Source: CALBZG01 sp964486295 (GTDB lineage: Bacteria; Bacillota; Clostridia; Peptostreptococcales; Anaerovoracaceae). Taken from it: a stretch of DNA of 64,000 nt. A program made the position numbers and the translations under genes. Positions 27,416 to 36,376 of this stretch are shown here, piece after piece. The notes beneath the pieces are model-generated. The model worked only from the letters and a program-made list of their open reading frames with translations. It was not told where the DNA came from and ran no database searches. The DNA lies in assembly GCA_964486295.1 (NCBI GenBank), contig CAZAMF010000006.1, positions 1 through 64,000 on the forward strand, in the 5' to 3' direction. The stretch's first letter is position 1. Each line of letters begins with the position of its first letter.

Positions 27416-27439
27416 ATTTTTTTATACCCATATAATAAA

Positions 27440-27455
27440 TGTTTCACGTGAAACT
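27440..27455. other. parS centromere site 2
   Basis: TGTTTCACGTGAAACT, one mismatch from consensus at the outermost base, 40 bases from site 1. Two close parS sites should help ParB nucleate near the origin. Confidence 0.93.
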
Positions 27456-27545
27456 TTTTTACTTATATTATAAATTATAATAGTAAAAAATATTTTGTTA
27501 GTATATAATCAAATTTGTAAGACTAATGGATCGGGAGGGGATAAA

Positions 27546-28319
27546 GTGGGAAAAGCAATCGCTATTTTTAATCAGAAGGGCGGCGTTGGAAAAACAACAA
27601 CAAATATAAATTTGGCCGCATGTCTTGCGATAAAAGGAAAAAAGGTTCTGATCCTTGATATAGATCCCCAGGGAAACACAACCAGCGGGATGGGAATATC
27701 AAAAAAAGGATTGGTAAAAACATCTTATGAAATACTGGTCAATGAAAGAATGGATCCCAGAGAGGCTATTTTGCCTACCGGTGTCGAAAATCTTTATATT
27801 ATTCCTGCCAGCGTTCAGCTTGCCGGAGCCGAAGTAGAACTGGTACAACTGGAGAGCAGAGAAAAAAGATTAAAGAAGGCAATCGATAAGATCAAAAGAG
27901 GTTATGACTACATATTTATTGATTGTCCACCTTCCCTTGGACTGCTTACTATCAATTCACTAACTGCCGTCGACAGCGTTTTAATACCGATTCAATGCGA
28001 GTTCTACGCTCTTGAAGGCGTCAGTCAGCTCATGAGTACTATAGAAATAGTAAGAAAAACCTTAAATCCGAAACTACAGATACAGGGCGTCATTCTGTCA
28101 ATGTTTGACGGAAGGACCAATCTGTCTGTTCAGGTAGTACAGGAAGTTAAAAAGTATTTCAGAGAAAAAGTATACAAAACGATTATACCGAGAAACATCA
28201 GACTCGCTGAAGCGCCTGGTTTTGGGCTGCCGATCATACAATATGATCCCAGATCCCAGGGCGCCCAATCCTATATGGAATTTGCCGAGGAGTTCCTTGA
28301 ATGGGAGGCGAGAAAATGA
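27546..28319 (+). CDS. parA: chromosome partitioning ATPase ParA/Soj
   Basis: A 257-residue deviant Walker ATPase with KGGVGKTTT at the N-terminus (the signature Lys included), DIDPQGN and DCPPSLGLLT. With ParB and parS it segregates origins and modulates DnaA. The open frame extends to 27495, but GGGAGGGG before the GTG at 27546 fixes the start. A TATAAT at 27504-27509 may be its -10. It overlaps parB by ATGA. Confidence 0.96.
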   Translation: MGKAIAIFNQKGGVGKTTTNINLAACLAIKGKKVLILDIDPQGNTTSGMGISKKGLVKTSYEILVNERMDPREAILPTGVENLYIIPASVQLAGAEVELVQLESREKRLKKAIDKIKRGYDYIFIDCPPSLGLLTINSLTAVDSVLIPIQCEFYALEGVSQLMSTIEIVRKTLNPKLQIQGVILSMFDGRTNLSVQVVQEVKKYFREKVYKTIIPRNIRLAEAPGFGLPIIQYDPRSQGAQSYMEFAEEFLEWEARK

Positions 28320-29227
28320 GTTCCAGAAACACAGGTCTCGGCAGAGGTCTTGAAGCTCTTTTTGGTGACGTTGAAATCAGCATAAAAGATAACAAAGAAC
28401 CAAAAGGGAAAGCAAAATCTCAGGATCAAGAACTTTCAACAGATGAAAATTCTATCATATTTATTAATATTAATAATATAAAACCGAATCCCAAACAACC
28501 CCGAAAAAGTTTTGATGAAGAAAAGCTGAATGAACTTGCAGCCTCCATCATCGAACATGGTGTAATACAGCCTGTTGTCTTAAGAAAATCAGACACGGGA
28601 GAGGGATTTGAGCTGGTCGCAGGCGAAAGAAGATGGCGAGCAGCCCGAAAAGCGGGCCTGAAGGAAATACCTTCCATCATCAGAACCCTGACAGAAGAGC
28701 AAAACATGCTTCTTTCAATTATAGAAAATATGCAGCGGGAAGATTTGAATCCCATTGAAGAAGCGGAAGCTATCCATAAAATGATGACCACATTTAAGCT
28801 CACTCAGGAGGAAATATCAAAAAGCCTGGGGAAAAGCAGACCTTACATAGCAAACATGGTCAGACTTCTTAAATTGCCTGACGATATCAGGGAATTGATT
28901 TCGTTGGAAAAACTTTCTGCCGGTCACGGACGTGCGCTGTTATCTGTCACAGGAAAAAGGCAGCTTGATCTTGCTCACACTGCAGTAAAAGAAGGTTTAT
29001 CAGTCAGAGAAGTCGAAAAAATGGCATCGGCTGTCACAGTCAATAGAAAAAAATCTGTCCGGAAAGTGAAAGACACGGATATTGTACGAGTCGAAGAGGA
29101 GTTGAAATCGATTCTGGGTACTAAAGTTGTCTTGAAATATAATGGGAAAAAAGGCAAGATCGAAATCGAGTATTATTCCAGGGAAGAACTGGAAAGGCTG
29201 ATCGATTTGTTTAAGAACATGAACTAG
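28316..29227 (+). CDS. parB: chromosome partitioning protein ParB/Spo0J
   Basis: A 303-residue CTP-dependent DNA clamp. The N-terminal LGRGLEALFG is the ParA-stimulating peptide. The CTP-binding motifs are GVIQPVV and GERRWRA. The helix-turn-helix is around LTQEEISKSLGKSRPYIANMVR. The C-terminal dimer domain is after residue 240. Start at ATG 28316 (overlapping the parA stop) rather than the open codon at 28301. It binds the three parS sites next to it. Confidence 0.96.
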   Translation: MSSRNTGLGRGLEALFGDVEISIKDNKEPKGKAKSQDQELSTDENSIIFININNIKPNPKQPRKSFDEEKLNELAASIIEHGVIQPVVLRKSDTGEGFELVAGERRWRAARKAGLKEIPSIIRTLTEEQNMLLSIIENMQREDLNPIEEAEAIHKMMTTFKLTQEEISKSLGKSRPYIANMVRLLKLPDDIRELISLEKLSAGHGRALLSVTGKRQLDLAHTAVKEGLSVREVEKMASAVTVNRKKSVRKVKDTDIVRVEEELKSILGTKVVLKYNGKKGKIEIEYYSREELERLIDLFKNMN

Positions 29228-29506
29228 GTGTTTCACGTGAAACTATGCATTATATATAGTCTTTGGAACGTTCTCAGCTTTTTCATGATGGGAATTGACA
29301 AATACAATTCCATCCATCACAGATACAGGATCAGCGAAGATTTTATTTCCCTGGTTGCACTGCTGATGGGTGCTGCCGGATGTATAACGGGTGCTATGGT
29401 CTTTCGGCATAAAACAAGCAAATTGAAATTTAAGATACTGTTTCCTTTCGCCATTGCTTTGAATGTTTTCATATTAGCGTATCTGCTCAGAAACGACTTG
29501 TTATAA
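29228..29506 (+). CDS. DUF1294 membrane protein
   Basis: A 92-residue protein with about three hydrophobic segments, of the DUF1294 family (pattern MGIDKYNS early, then FRHKTSK). Function is unknown. The GTG start directly follows the parB stop (TAG-GTG), suggesting translational coupling. Codons 2-5 (Phe-His-Val-Lys) are formed by the parS palindrome itself. A second in-frame GTG at 29237 is also possible. A terminator follows. Confidence 0.8.
   Translation: MFHVKLCIIYSLWNVLSFFMMGIDKYNSIHHRYRISEDFISLVALLMGAAGCITGAMVFRHKTSKLKFKILFPFAIALNVFILAYLLRNDLL
29229..29244. other. parS centromere site 3, overlapping a gene start
   Basis: TGTTTCACGTGAAACT lies across the parB-DUF1294 junction and encodes the first residues of the DUF1294 protein. 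One mismatch from consensus at the last base. Confidence 0.92.
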
Positions 29507-29514
29507 ACAGAATC

Positions 29515-29541
29515 AATCCTGTCTACCGACAGGATTTTTTT
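29515..29541 (+). terminator. terminator after DUF1294 gene
   Basis: AATCCTGTC, loop TACC, GACAGGATT, then a T run. It ends the origin-side operon before the hut region. Confidence 0.9.
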
Positions 29542-29842
29542 ATATTCGTAAAACGGGCACATATAAATGGCTTCAAACATATAATTCATTCAGGTATCCA
29601 GATAAAGCAATAATCCTTGACATGGTTAAATTATTAGAAGAACACATGGCTGGCCTGCAAAAGTAATAAACCGTATAAGCATTGAAAAATAAAGTTTTGT
29701 GAGGCTTTTAAAGTATAATTATATTGGAAAAAATTAAGTTGTTTGCTATAATGATTAATATAAAAAATTGTAAAAGAAAGCAAATCGTATGCAGTATACA
29801 ATTGCAATCTTCGTTGCAAAGCAAATATAGGGAGGCAGTTCT
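29542..29842 (+). promoter_or_regulatory. hut operon promoter and leader region
   Basis: The promoter is TTGGAA at 29724-29729, a 17-base spacer and TATAAT at 29747-29752 with an extended -10 (TGC just before). Downstream are GTAT-N5-ATAC (29788-29800 region) and two copies of TTGCAA six bases apart near 29803-29820, possible regulator sites. The left part (about 29,545-29,666) is an open frame without a clear start, ending with codons for LDMVKLLEEHMAGLQK; it may be a gene remnant or chance. Confidence 0.65.
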
Positions 29843-31369
29843 ATGTCTATAATTATTGACGGTAAATCACTAACAGTGGAACAAACCATAGAAGTATCCA
29901 GAGACAGAAAAAAAGTGGTTGTTTCTGAAGAAGCGTTGATGTCAGTTAAAAGAGCACGGGATTTTGTTGATAGAAAGTTGTCGGAAGGGGCAGTCATTTA
30001 CGGCCTGACTACCGGCTTCGGAAAATTTTCGGACACGTTCATTTCCAAAGATGATACCGCTGATCTGCAAAGAAATCTGATATTAAGCCATTCCTGTGCC
30101 ATGGGAGATCCATTGCCCACCGAAGTTGTGAGAGCTGCAATGCTTCTAAGGTGCAATGCACTTTCGCGAGGCAACTCCGGGATTCGGCCGGAAACGCTGA
30201 ATACGCTGGTAGAAATGCTGAACAAAGGAGTCCATCCGGTTATTCCTCAAAAGGGATCGCTAGGTGCATCGGGTGACCTTGCCCCTCTTTCTCACATTGT
30301 CCTGGTTATGATCGGAGAAGGGAAAGCTGAGTATAACGGAGAAATTTTAACGGGGGAAGCTGCCATGAAAAAGGCAGGAATTAATCCTGTTACTTTGGCG
30401 GCAAAAGAGGGGCTGGCGCTGATCAACGGAACACAAATCATGACGGCTATCGGAGTCAATGTGCTCTGGGACGCCATCCTGTTAATGAAAGCTGCAGATA
30501 TAGCAACAGCCATGACAGGCGAAGCACTGCATGCCATAACGAAGGCCTATGACCCGAAGGTACATGAACTCAGAGGACACAGAGGACAGAAGGATACCGC
30601 AGACAACCTTCTCAGACTTCTGAAGGGTTCCGAGAATGCAAGAGAAACCAATCCGGCCAAAGTCCAGGATCCGTATTCCCTGCGATGCATACCTCAGGTA
30701 CACGGAGCCAGCAGGGATGCCATACACTATGTATATAAGGCGGTAACCAGGGAATTGAATGCCGTTACCGATAATCCGCTTATTTTTCCGGAACAGGAAG
30801 AAGTCATATCAGGAGGCAATTTTCATGGTCAGCCGATGGCGCTGGCTTTTGACTTCTTAAAAATTGCCATATCTGAATTGGCAGACATATCCGAACGTAG
30901 ATCTGAACGCCTGATCAATCCGCAGCTATCAGAAGGGCTTCCTCCTTTCCTCACAAAACACGGAGGAGTCTGTTCCGGATTTATGATCGCTCAATATTCA
31001 GCAGCATCCATGGTTTCTGAAAACAAAATTTATGCCCACCCCGCTTCTGTCGATTCCATCCCTTCATCAGGCAATCAGGAAGACCATGTCAGTATGGGTA
31101 CAACAGCTGCCAGAACTGCAGCAATGATCATGGATAACGCTCAGAAAGTGGTTGGCATAGAGCTATTTTCCGCAGCTCAGGCCATCTGGCTGAGAGGCGA
31201 GAAGGGACTTGCACCGGCTACAAAGGCAGCCTATGATTATATCAGAAAAGAAGTCGATCCTGTCGACACGGATATTCTGATGCATAATGAATTTATAAAA
31301 TTTGACAGGATGATAAAAACCGGAGAAATCGTCGCCGCGGTAGAAGCGGAAATAGGCCCTTTAAAATAA
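29843..31369 (+). CDS. hutH: histidine ammonia-lyase
   Basis: A 508-residue enzyme that deaminates histidine to urocanate, the first step of the pathway. The Ala-Ser-Gly triad that self-cyclises to the MIO cofactor is at 142-144 (GSLGASGDLAPLSH). The conserved Tyr of the active-site loop is in IYGLTTGFG. The length matches bacterial HutH. GGGAGG precedes the ATG. First gene of hutHUI-fchA-ftcD, which continues toward a ferredoxin oxidoreductase. Confidence 0.97.
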   Translation: MSIIIDGKSLTVEQTIEVSRDRKKVVVSEEALMSVKRARDFVDRKLSEGAVIYGLTTGFGKFSDTFISKDDTADLQRNLILSHSCAMGDPLPTEVVRAAMLLRCNALSRGNSGIRPETLNTLVEMLNKGVHPVIPQKGSLGASGDLAPLSHIVLVMIGEGKAEYNGEILTGEAAMKKAGINPVTLAAKEGLALINGTQIMTAIGVNVLWDAILLMKAADIATAMTGEALHAITKAYDPKVHELRGHRGQKDTADNLLRLLKGSENARETNPAKVQDPYSLRCIPQVHGASRDAIHYVYKAVTRELNAVTDNPLIFPEQEEVISGGNFHGQPMALAFDFLKIAISELADISERRSERLINPQLSEGLPPFLTKHGGVCSGFMIAQYSAASMVSENKIYAHPASVDSIPSSGNQEDHVSMGTTAARTAAMIMDNAQKVVGIELFSAAQAIWLRGEKGLAPATKAAYDYIRKEVDPVDTDILMHNEFIKFDRMIKTGEIVAAVEAEIGPLK

Positions 31370-31417
31370 AAGCGTGTTAACAAATTATTTAACAGTGCCA
31401 ACCAGGAGGTAAACCGA

Positions 31418-33451
31418 ATGTTAACAAACAATGATATCAATCTTTCTATGACCATCAAGCTAGAACCGGATTTGCCGGAATATCCTGAGTTTGACCCTAA
31501 GGCCAGAAGAGCGCCGGACAGAGGATTCAGATTGACAAAAAAACAAACCCGGATCGCTTTAAAAAATGCTTTGCGTTATGTTCCGGAAGAATTGCATGAA
31601 GCTCTGGCGCCTGAATTCATGAACGAGCTCATGACAAGAGGAAGAATCTATGCGTATCGCTTCAGACCTCCCGGCAGGATATACGGGAAACCGATCGATG
31701 AATATAAAGGCAATTGTATCGAAGGAAAAGCTTTTCAGGTCATGCTAGACAATAATCTCGATTTTGAAATTGCCCTCTATCCTTATGAACTGGTTACTTA
31801 CGGCGAAACAGGACGGCCTTGCCAGAACTGGCTCCAATACAGATTGATCAAAAAATATCTGGAGGAGTTGACAGACCATCAAACATTGGTAATAGAATCC
31901 GGACATCCTGTGGGGTTGTTCCCGTCAAAACCGGATGCTCCACGAGTGATTATCACGAATGCGCTCATGGTTGGAATGTTTGATAACCTTGAAGACTGGG
32001 AAATAGCAGAGGAAATGGGTGTTGCAAACTACGGACAGATGACGGCCGGAGGCTGGATGTATATCGGGCCCCAGGGAATCGTTCACGGAACATTTAACAC
32101 CATATTAAATGCCGGAAGAAAATTTCTCGGTGTTCCGGAAAACGGCGACCTTAAAGGACATACTTTCGTTTCTTCTGGATTAGGAGGCATGTCAGGCGCT
32201 CAGCCGAAGGCTGCGAATATAGCCGGTGCCGTTGGACTATTTGCTGAAGTCGATCTGTCAAGGATAGAAACCCGATACAGACAGGGCTGGGTGGACCTGA
32301 TCAGCAATGACTTAAATGAAGTTTTTAACCTGGCAAAAGAAAAACAGCAAAAGGGCGAAACCATATCCATCGCTTATCATGGAAATATAGTGGATTTGCT
32401 TGAAAAAGCAGTCGAACAGGAATTTCACATTGAGTTGCTTTCTGATCAGACTTCCTGCCATAATGCATATAACGGAGGTTATTGCCCAGTTGGGCTGACT
32501 TTTGAACAGAGGACGTCTCTGCTTCATGAGGACAGGGACATGTTTTGCAAAGAAGTTGATAAATCACTAAAACGTCACTTTGCAGCAATCAAGGCCCTTA
32601 CTGAGAAAGGTACTTATTTCTTCGATTATGGAAACTCTTTTATGAAAGCACTATATGATGCCGGCATTAAGGAGATCTCAAAAAACGGAAGGGATGAAAA
32701 GGAAGGCTTCATATGGCCCTCCTATGTAGAGGATATCATGGGACCGATGCTGTTCGATTATGGATACGGACCGTTCAGGTGGGTTTGTCTTTCGGGTGAT
32801 CCGGCGGATCTTGATGCGACTGACAAGGCTGCAATGGACCTGATCGATCCGAATCGGCGTTTTCAGGACAGAGATAACTGGGCCTGGATCAGGGACGCTA
32901 AAGCGAACAAACTGGTGGTTGGAACGCAGGCCAGAATATTATATCAGGATTCGGGGGGTCGCGTGCGTATCGCATTGCAATTCAACGATATGGTCAGGAA
33001 AGGTCTGATCGGGCCTGTTATGATCGGCAGGGACCATCATGATGTTTCGGGGACCGATTCTCCTTTTAGAGAAACCGCAAATATTAAAGACGGATCGAAT
33101 ATCATGGCGGATATGGCGGTACAGTGCTTTGCCGGCAATGCCGCAAGAGGAATGAGTCTATGCGCGCTCCATAATGGTGGCGGCGTCGGAATCGGAAAAT
33201 CCATCAATGGAGGCTTTGGGCTTGTGCTTGACGGAAGTGATCGTGTGGACGAGATCATCAGATCTGCCGTTTCCTGGGATGTAATGGGAGGAGTTGCCAG
33301 GAGAAACTGGGCAAGAAATGAAGCATCCGTTGAAACTTCTGCGGCATACAACAAAGAGCATTCTTCGGGAAAGAATGCGGGCCACATCACCTTGCCATAT
33401 ATTGCCGGCGAAGAGTTTGTAGATGCTATAGTGGATCGATTCATGAAGTAA
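31418..33451 (+). CDS. hutU: urocanate hydratase
   Basis: A 677-residue urocanase that hydrates urocanate to imidazolone propionate using tightly bound NAD. The NAD-binding region has GLGGMSGAQPKAA, and the catalytic cysteine region is near HNAYNGGYCPVG. It is longer than the about 555-residue Bacillus/Pseudomonas enzyme and resembles the long type of about 670 residues found in animals and some anaerobes. AGGAGG precedes the ATG. Confidence 0.95.
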   Translation: MLTNNDINLSMTIKLEPDLPEYPEFDPKARRAPDRGFRLTKKQTRIALKNALRYVPEELHEALAPEFMNELMTRGRIYAYRFRPPGRIYGKPIDEYKGNCIEGKAFQVMLDNNLDFEIALYPYELVTYGETGRPCQNWLQYRLIKKYLEELTDHQTLVIESGHPVGLFPSKPDAPRVIITNALMVGMFDNLEDWEIAEEMGVANYGQMTAGGWMYIGPQGIVHGTFNTILNAGRKFLGVPENGDLKGHTFVSSGLGGMSGAQPKAANIAGAVGLFAEVDLSRIETRYRQGWVDLISNDLNEVFNLAKEKQQKGETISIAYHGNIVDLLEKAVEQEFHIELLSDQTSCHNAYNGGYCPVGLTFEQRTSLLHEDRDMFCKEVDKSLKRHFAAIKALTEKGTYFFDYGNSFMKALYDAGIKEISKNGRDEKEGFIWPSYVEDIMGPMLFDYGYGPFRWVCLSGDPADLDATDKAAMDLIDPNRRFQDRDNWAWIRDAKANKLVVGTQARILYQDSGGRVRIALQFNDMVRKGLIGPVMIGRDHHDVSGTDSPFRETANIKDGSNIMADMAVQCFAGNAARGMSLCALHNGGGVGIGKSINGGFGLVLDGSDRVDEIIRSAVSWDVMGGVARRNWARNEASVETSAAYNKEHSSGKNAGHITLPYIAGEEFVDAIVDRFMK

Positions 33452-33503
33452 ACGAGGACATATTAACCATATCGTATATTAGCGATATTATAAGGAGCTT
33501 TAG

Positions 33504-34739
33504 ATGAGCAAGCTATTAATCAAAAATATCGGACTTTTACAAACACCTGTTGGGAGTTATCCGCACAAAGGCAGATCCCAAGGGGAGAATCTGAAATTAG
33601 AGAGGGCTTCAGTAGTTATAGAAAATGGAATCATTGCTGAAATCTGCTCAGACGGCAGTCTGCCGGGTGATGCGGATTCGGCGGATATGGTGATCGACGC
33701 GGAAGGGAATCTCGTTACTCCCGGCTTGGTTGACGGGCATACGCATTTGGTTTTCGGAGGCTTCCGGCAGCATGAAATCCCACTCAAACTTACTGGCGCG
33801 GATTATCTTGAAATATTAAAAGCAGGCGGAGGAATTCTGGACACCGTCAGAAAAACCCGGGAAGCCAGCTTTAATGAACTATACGAAAAATCGGAAGCTT
33901 TTCTTGATGAAATGCTTGAACTGGGCGTCACCACCTGTGAAGCCAAGTCAGGATACGGACTTGATATCGAAAATGAGCTGAAGATACTGAAAGTGATCCG
34001 GAAGCTCAATGAAAATCATCCGATTGATCTTGTTGCAACCTATATGGGTGCCCATGCGGTTCCGCCGGAATACAGCGGGAAAGCGGACGAGTATATCGAT
34101 ACCCTATGCAAAGAAGCTCTATCGGTTATCGCCCGGCAGAAGCTTGCTGAATATGCGGATGTTTTTTGCGAAAATGGGGTTTTTGATCCGATTCAGTCCC
34201 GAAGGTATCTTGAAATGGCTGCCGAACTCGGATTCGGACTAAAAATACATGCGGACGAGATTGATGAAATCGGTGGTTCTGAACTTGCAGGCCATATGAA
34301 AGCAGCTTCGGCTGAGCATCTGATCGCCATCGGAGATCAGGGACTGGAAGCGCTGCTTGAAGGTGGAACGACAGCCATGCTGCTACCGGCAACATCCTTT
34401 TATCTTGGTAAGCCGTTTGCGCCGGCCAGAAAGATGATCGACCTGGGGATACCGGTTGCTTTGGCTTCCGATTTTAATCCCGGCTCATGCCCATCGCTGA
34501 ACCTGCAATTCGTTCTGAATCTCGGATATTTGCGGTACAAAATGAAACCGGAGGAAATACTCACCGCCGCAACCATCAACCCGGCCTGTGCATTAGGGCG
34601 AGGAAACAGTCTGGGAACCATCGAAACAGGCAAACAGGCAGATTTAGTCATATGGGATGCCCCGGATATGGAAATGCTTTGTTATCGATTTGGGTCCAAC
34701 ATGGCCCTGGGAGTCATAAAAAACGGAATATTGGTGTAA
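33504..34739 (+). CDS. hutI: imidazolonepropionase
   Basis: A 411-residue amidohydrolase-superfamily enzyme that opens the imidazolone ring to give N-formimino-L-glutamate. Metal ligands are in DGHTHLVFGG (His-x-His), KIHADEID and ASDFNPGS, and the substrate loop is KSGYGLD. The start ATG lies behind AAGGAG. It is co-directional with hutU after 52 bases. Confidence 0.96.
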   Translation: MSKLLIKNIGLLQTPVGSYPHKGRSQGENLKLERASVVIENGIIAEICSDGSLPGDADSADMVIDAEGNLVTPGLVDGHTHLVFGGFRQHEIPLKLTGADYLEILKAGGGILDTVRKTREASFNELYEKSEAFLDEMLELGVTTCEAKSGYGLDIENELKILKVIRKLNENHPIDLVATYMGAHAVPPEYSGKADEYIDTLCKEALSVIARQKLAEYADVFCENGVFDPIQSRRYLEMAAELGFGLKIHADEIDEIGGSELAGHMKAASAEHLIAIGDQGLEALLEGGTTAMLLPATSFYLGKPFAPARKMIDLGIPVALASDFNPGSCPSLNLQFVLNLGYLRYKMKPEEILTAATINPACALGRGNSLGTIETGKQADLVIWDAPDMEMLCYRFGSNMALGVIKNGILV

Positions 34740-34797
34740 GTTGTATAAATGCAGATATCTGCTTCATAAACATTAGCATTAAAGAAAGGTGAAAAGA

Positions 34798-35433
34798 GTG
34801 AAACACATGGGATTGACAGACCTGACCATTAAAGACTATTTATCGGTTTTGAAAACGGATGCCCCTACCCCCGGAGGCGGCTCAGTGAGCGCTTTATCTG
34901 GAGCACAAGGAATGGCTTTGGTTATTATGGTGGCCGATCTGACATTAGGCAGAGAAAAATACGCACAATTTCAGGAGGTCTGCCAAAAAGGCAAAACAGA
35001 GGCAATCAGGATCCTTGCATTGCTGACCGAAGGAATTGATAGAGATACTGAAGCATACAACCTGGTCTACGATGCTTTCAAGATGCCAAAAGGCAGCGAG
35101 GAAGAGAAAACTGCCAGAAGCAGGAGCATATGCGATGCAACGTTGGTGGCCACACTGGTTCCGTTTGAAACCATGGAGCTGGGACTGGAAGGTCTACGGA
35201 TTGCAAAAACACTGGTGGGAAGTTCGAATCCGAACTGTTCGTCTGATCTTGGCGTGGCAGCTTTGAATCTCATGGCATGCGTTAAAGGTGCCTGGCTGAA
35301 TGTATTGACGAATCTTCCGGGATTAAAGGATACCGAGAAGGAAGAGGATTTTAAAAACAGGGGAAAGCATATTTACGAACAGTCCGCCAAGCTGGCGGAA
35401 GACATCTACGAAGAAGTTGCAAAAAATTTATAA
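34798..35433 (+). CDS. fchA: formiminotetrahydrofolate cyclodeaminase
   Basis: A 211-residue, mostly helical FTCD_C family protein that releases ammonia from 5-formimino-THF to give 5,10-methenyl-THF. The family block is DAPTPGGGSVSALSGAQG near the N-terminus, with GSSNPNCSSDLGVAALN near residue 145. The GTG at 34798 lies eight bases after AAAGG and is chosen; an upstream GTG overlaps that site. The stand-alone form followed by the formiminotransferase is typical of Clostridia. Confidence 0.93.
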   Translation: MKHMGLTDLTIKDYLSVLKTDAPTPGGGSVSALSGAQGMALVIMVADLTLGREKYAQFQEVCQKGKTEAIRILALLTEGIDRDTEAYNLVYDAFKMPKGSEEEKTARSRSICDATLVATLVPFETMELGLEGLRIAKTLVGSSNPNCSSDLGVAALNLMACVKGAWLNVLTNLPGLKDTEKEEDFKNRGKHIYEQSAKLAEDIYEEVAKNL

Positions 35434-35456
35434 ATGGATGAATGAGGTAAATGAAA

Positions 35457-36353
35457 ATGGCAAAAATTATTGAAAGCATTCCAAATATCAGCGAAGGAAG
35501 AAATAAAGAAGTAATCGAAGCCTGCGTGGATCAGATCCGCAGCACTCCGGGATGCACTCTTCTCAATTACAGCAGTGACCCTTCCCATAACAGAACAGTC
35601 ATTACATATATGGGCAGTCCGGAAGGGGTTGAGGAGGCCAGCGTTAAACTGACTAGAAAAGCGGCGGAGCTCATCGATTTGACAAAACATGTCGGCGAAC
35701 ACCCAAGAATGGGAGCCGTGGATGTCATGCCTTTTGTGCCTATCAAGGAGGCCACCGAAGAAGAGTGCGTCGAGCTATCCAGAAGAGTCGGAAAAAGGAT
35801 CGCGGAAGAAGCGGATGTCCCTGTATTCTTATATGAGAAATCGGCAACGGCCGAGCACCGCAGAAACCTTGCGGCGATCAGAAAAGGCCAGTTCGAGGGA
35901 ATGTTCGAAAAAGTGAAGGATCCGGATTGGCTGCCTGATTTCGGGGGCGACCGTGTTCATCCCACTGCCGGTGTGGTGGCCGTTGGGACCCGCCCTCCTT
36001 TGATTGCTTATAATATCAATCTCGACACGGACAATCTGGAACTGGCTAAGGACATATCCAAAGAAATCAGGGAATCTTCAGGGGGCTTGCCGTGTGTGAA
36101 GGCCATGGGCGTGATGCTTGAAGACAGGAATATCGCACAGGTATCCATTAATATGACCGACTATAGAGTGACTCCCCTGCATGTTGTAACGGAACTTGTA
36201 AGAGAGAAGGCTGCCAAAGAGGGTGTCAAGGTCATCGGAACGGAGCTCATCGGATTGTGCCCGATGAAAGCGCTTTTCGACGCCGCGGAATTCTATCTTC
36301 AGATCGAAGATTTCGATCCGGATGTGCAGGTCATTGAAAACCATTTATTATAA
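35457..36353 (+). CDS. ftcD: glutamate formimidoyltransferase
   Basis: A 298-residue transferase moving the formimino group from formiminoglutamate to THF and releasing glutamate. It starts IIESIPNISEGRN, the family N-terminus, and has the folate-site region GDRVHPTAGVVAVGTRPPLIAYN. The ATG at 35457 is nine bases after GAGG; one at 35451 is too close. Together with the preceding cyclodeaminase it replaces the bifunctional animal FTCD and feeds one-carbon units to folate. Confidence 0.95.
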   Translation: MAKIIESIPNISEGRNKEVIEACVDQIRSTPGCTLLNYSSDPSHNRTVITYMGSPEGVEEASVKLTRKAAELIDLTKHVGEHPRMGAVDVMPFVPIKEATEEECVELSRRVGKRIAEEADVPVFLYEKSATAEHRRNLAAIRKGQFEGMFEKVKDPDWLPDFGGDRVHPTAGVVAVGTRPPLIAYNINLDTDNLELAKDISKEIRESSGGLPCVKAMGVMLEDRNIAQVSINMTDYRVTPLHVVTELVREKAAKEGVKVIGTELIGLCPMKALFDAAEFYLQIEDFDPDVQVIENHLL

Positions 36354-36376
36354 CAAGAAAAAAGTAAGAGTATAAA

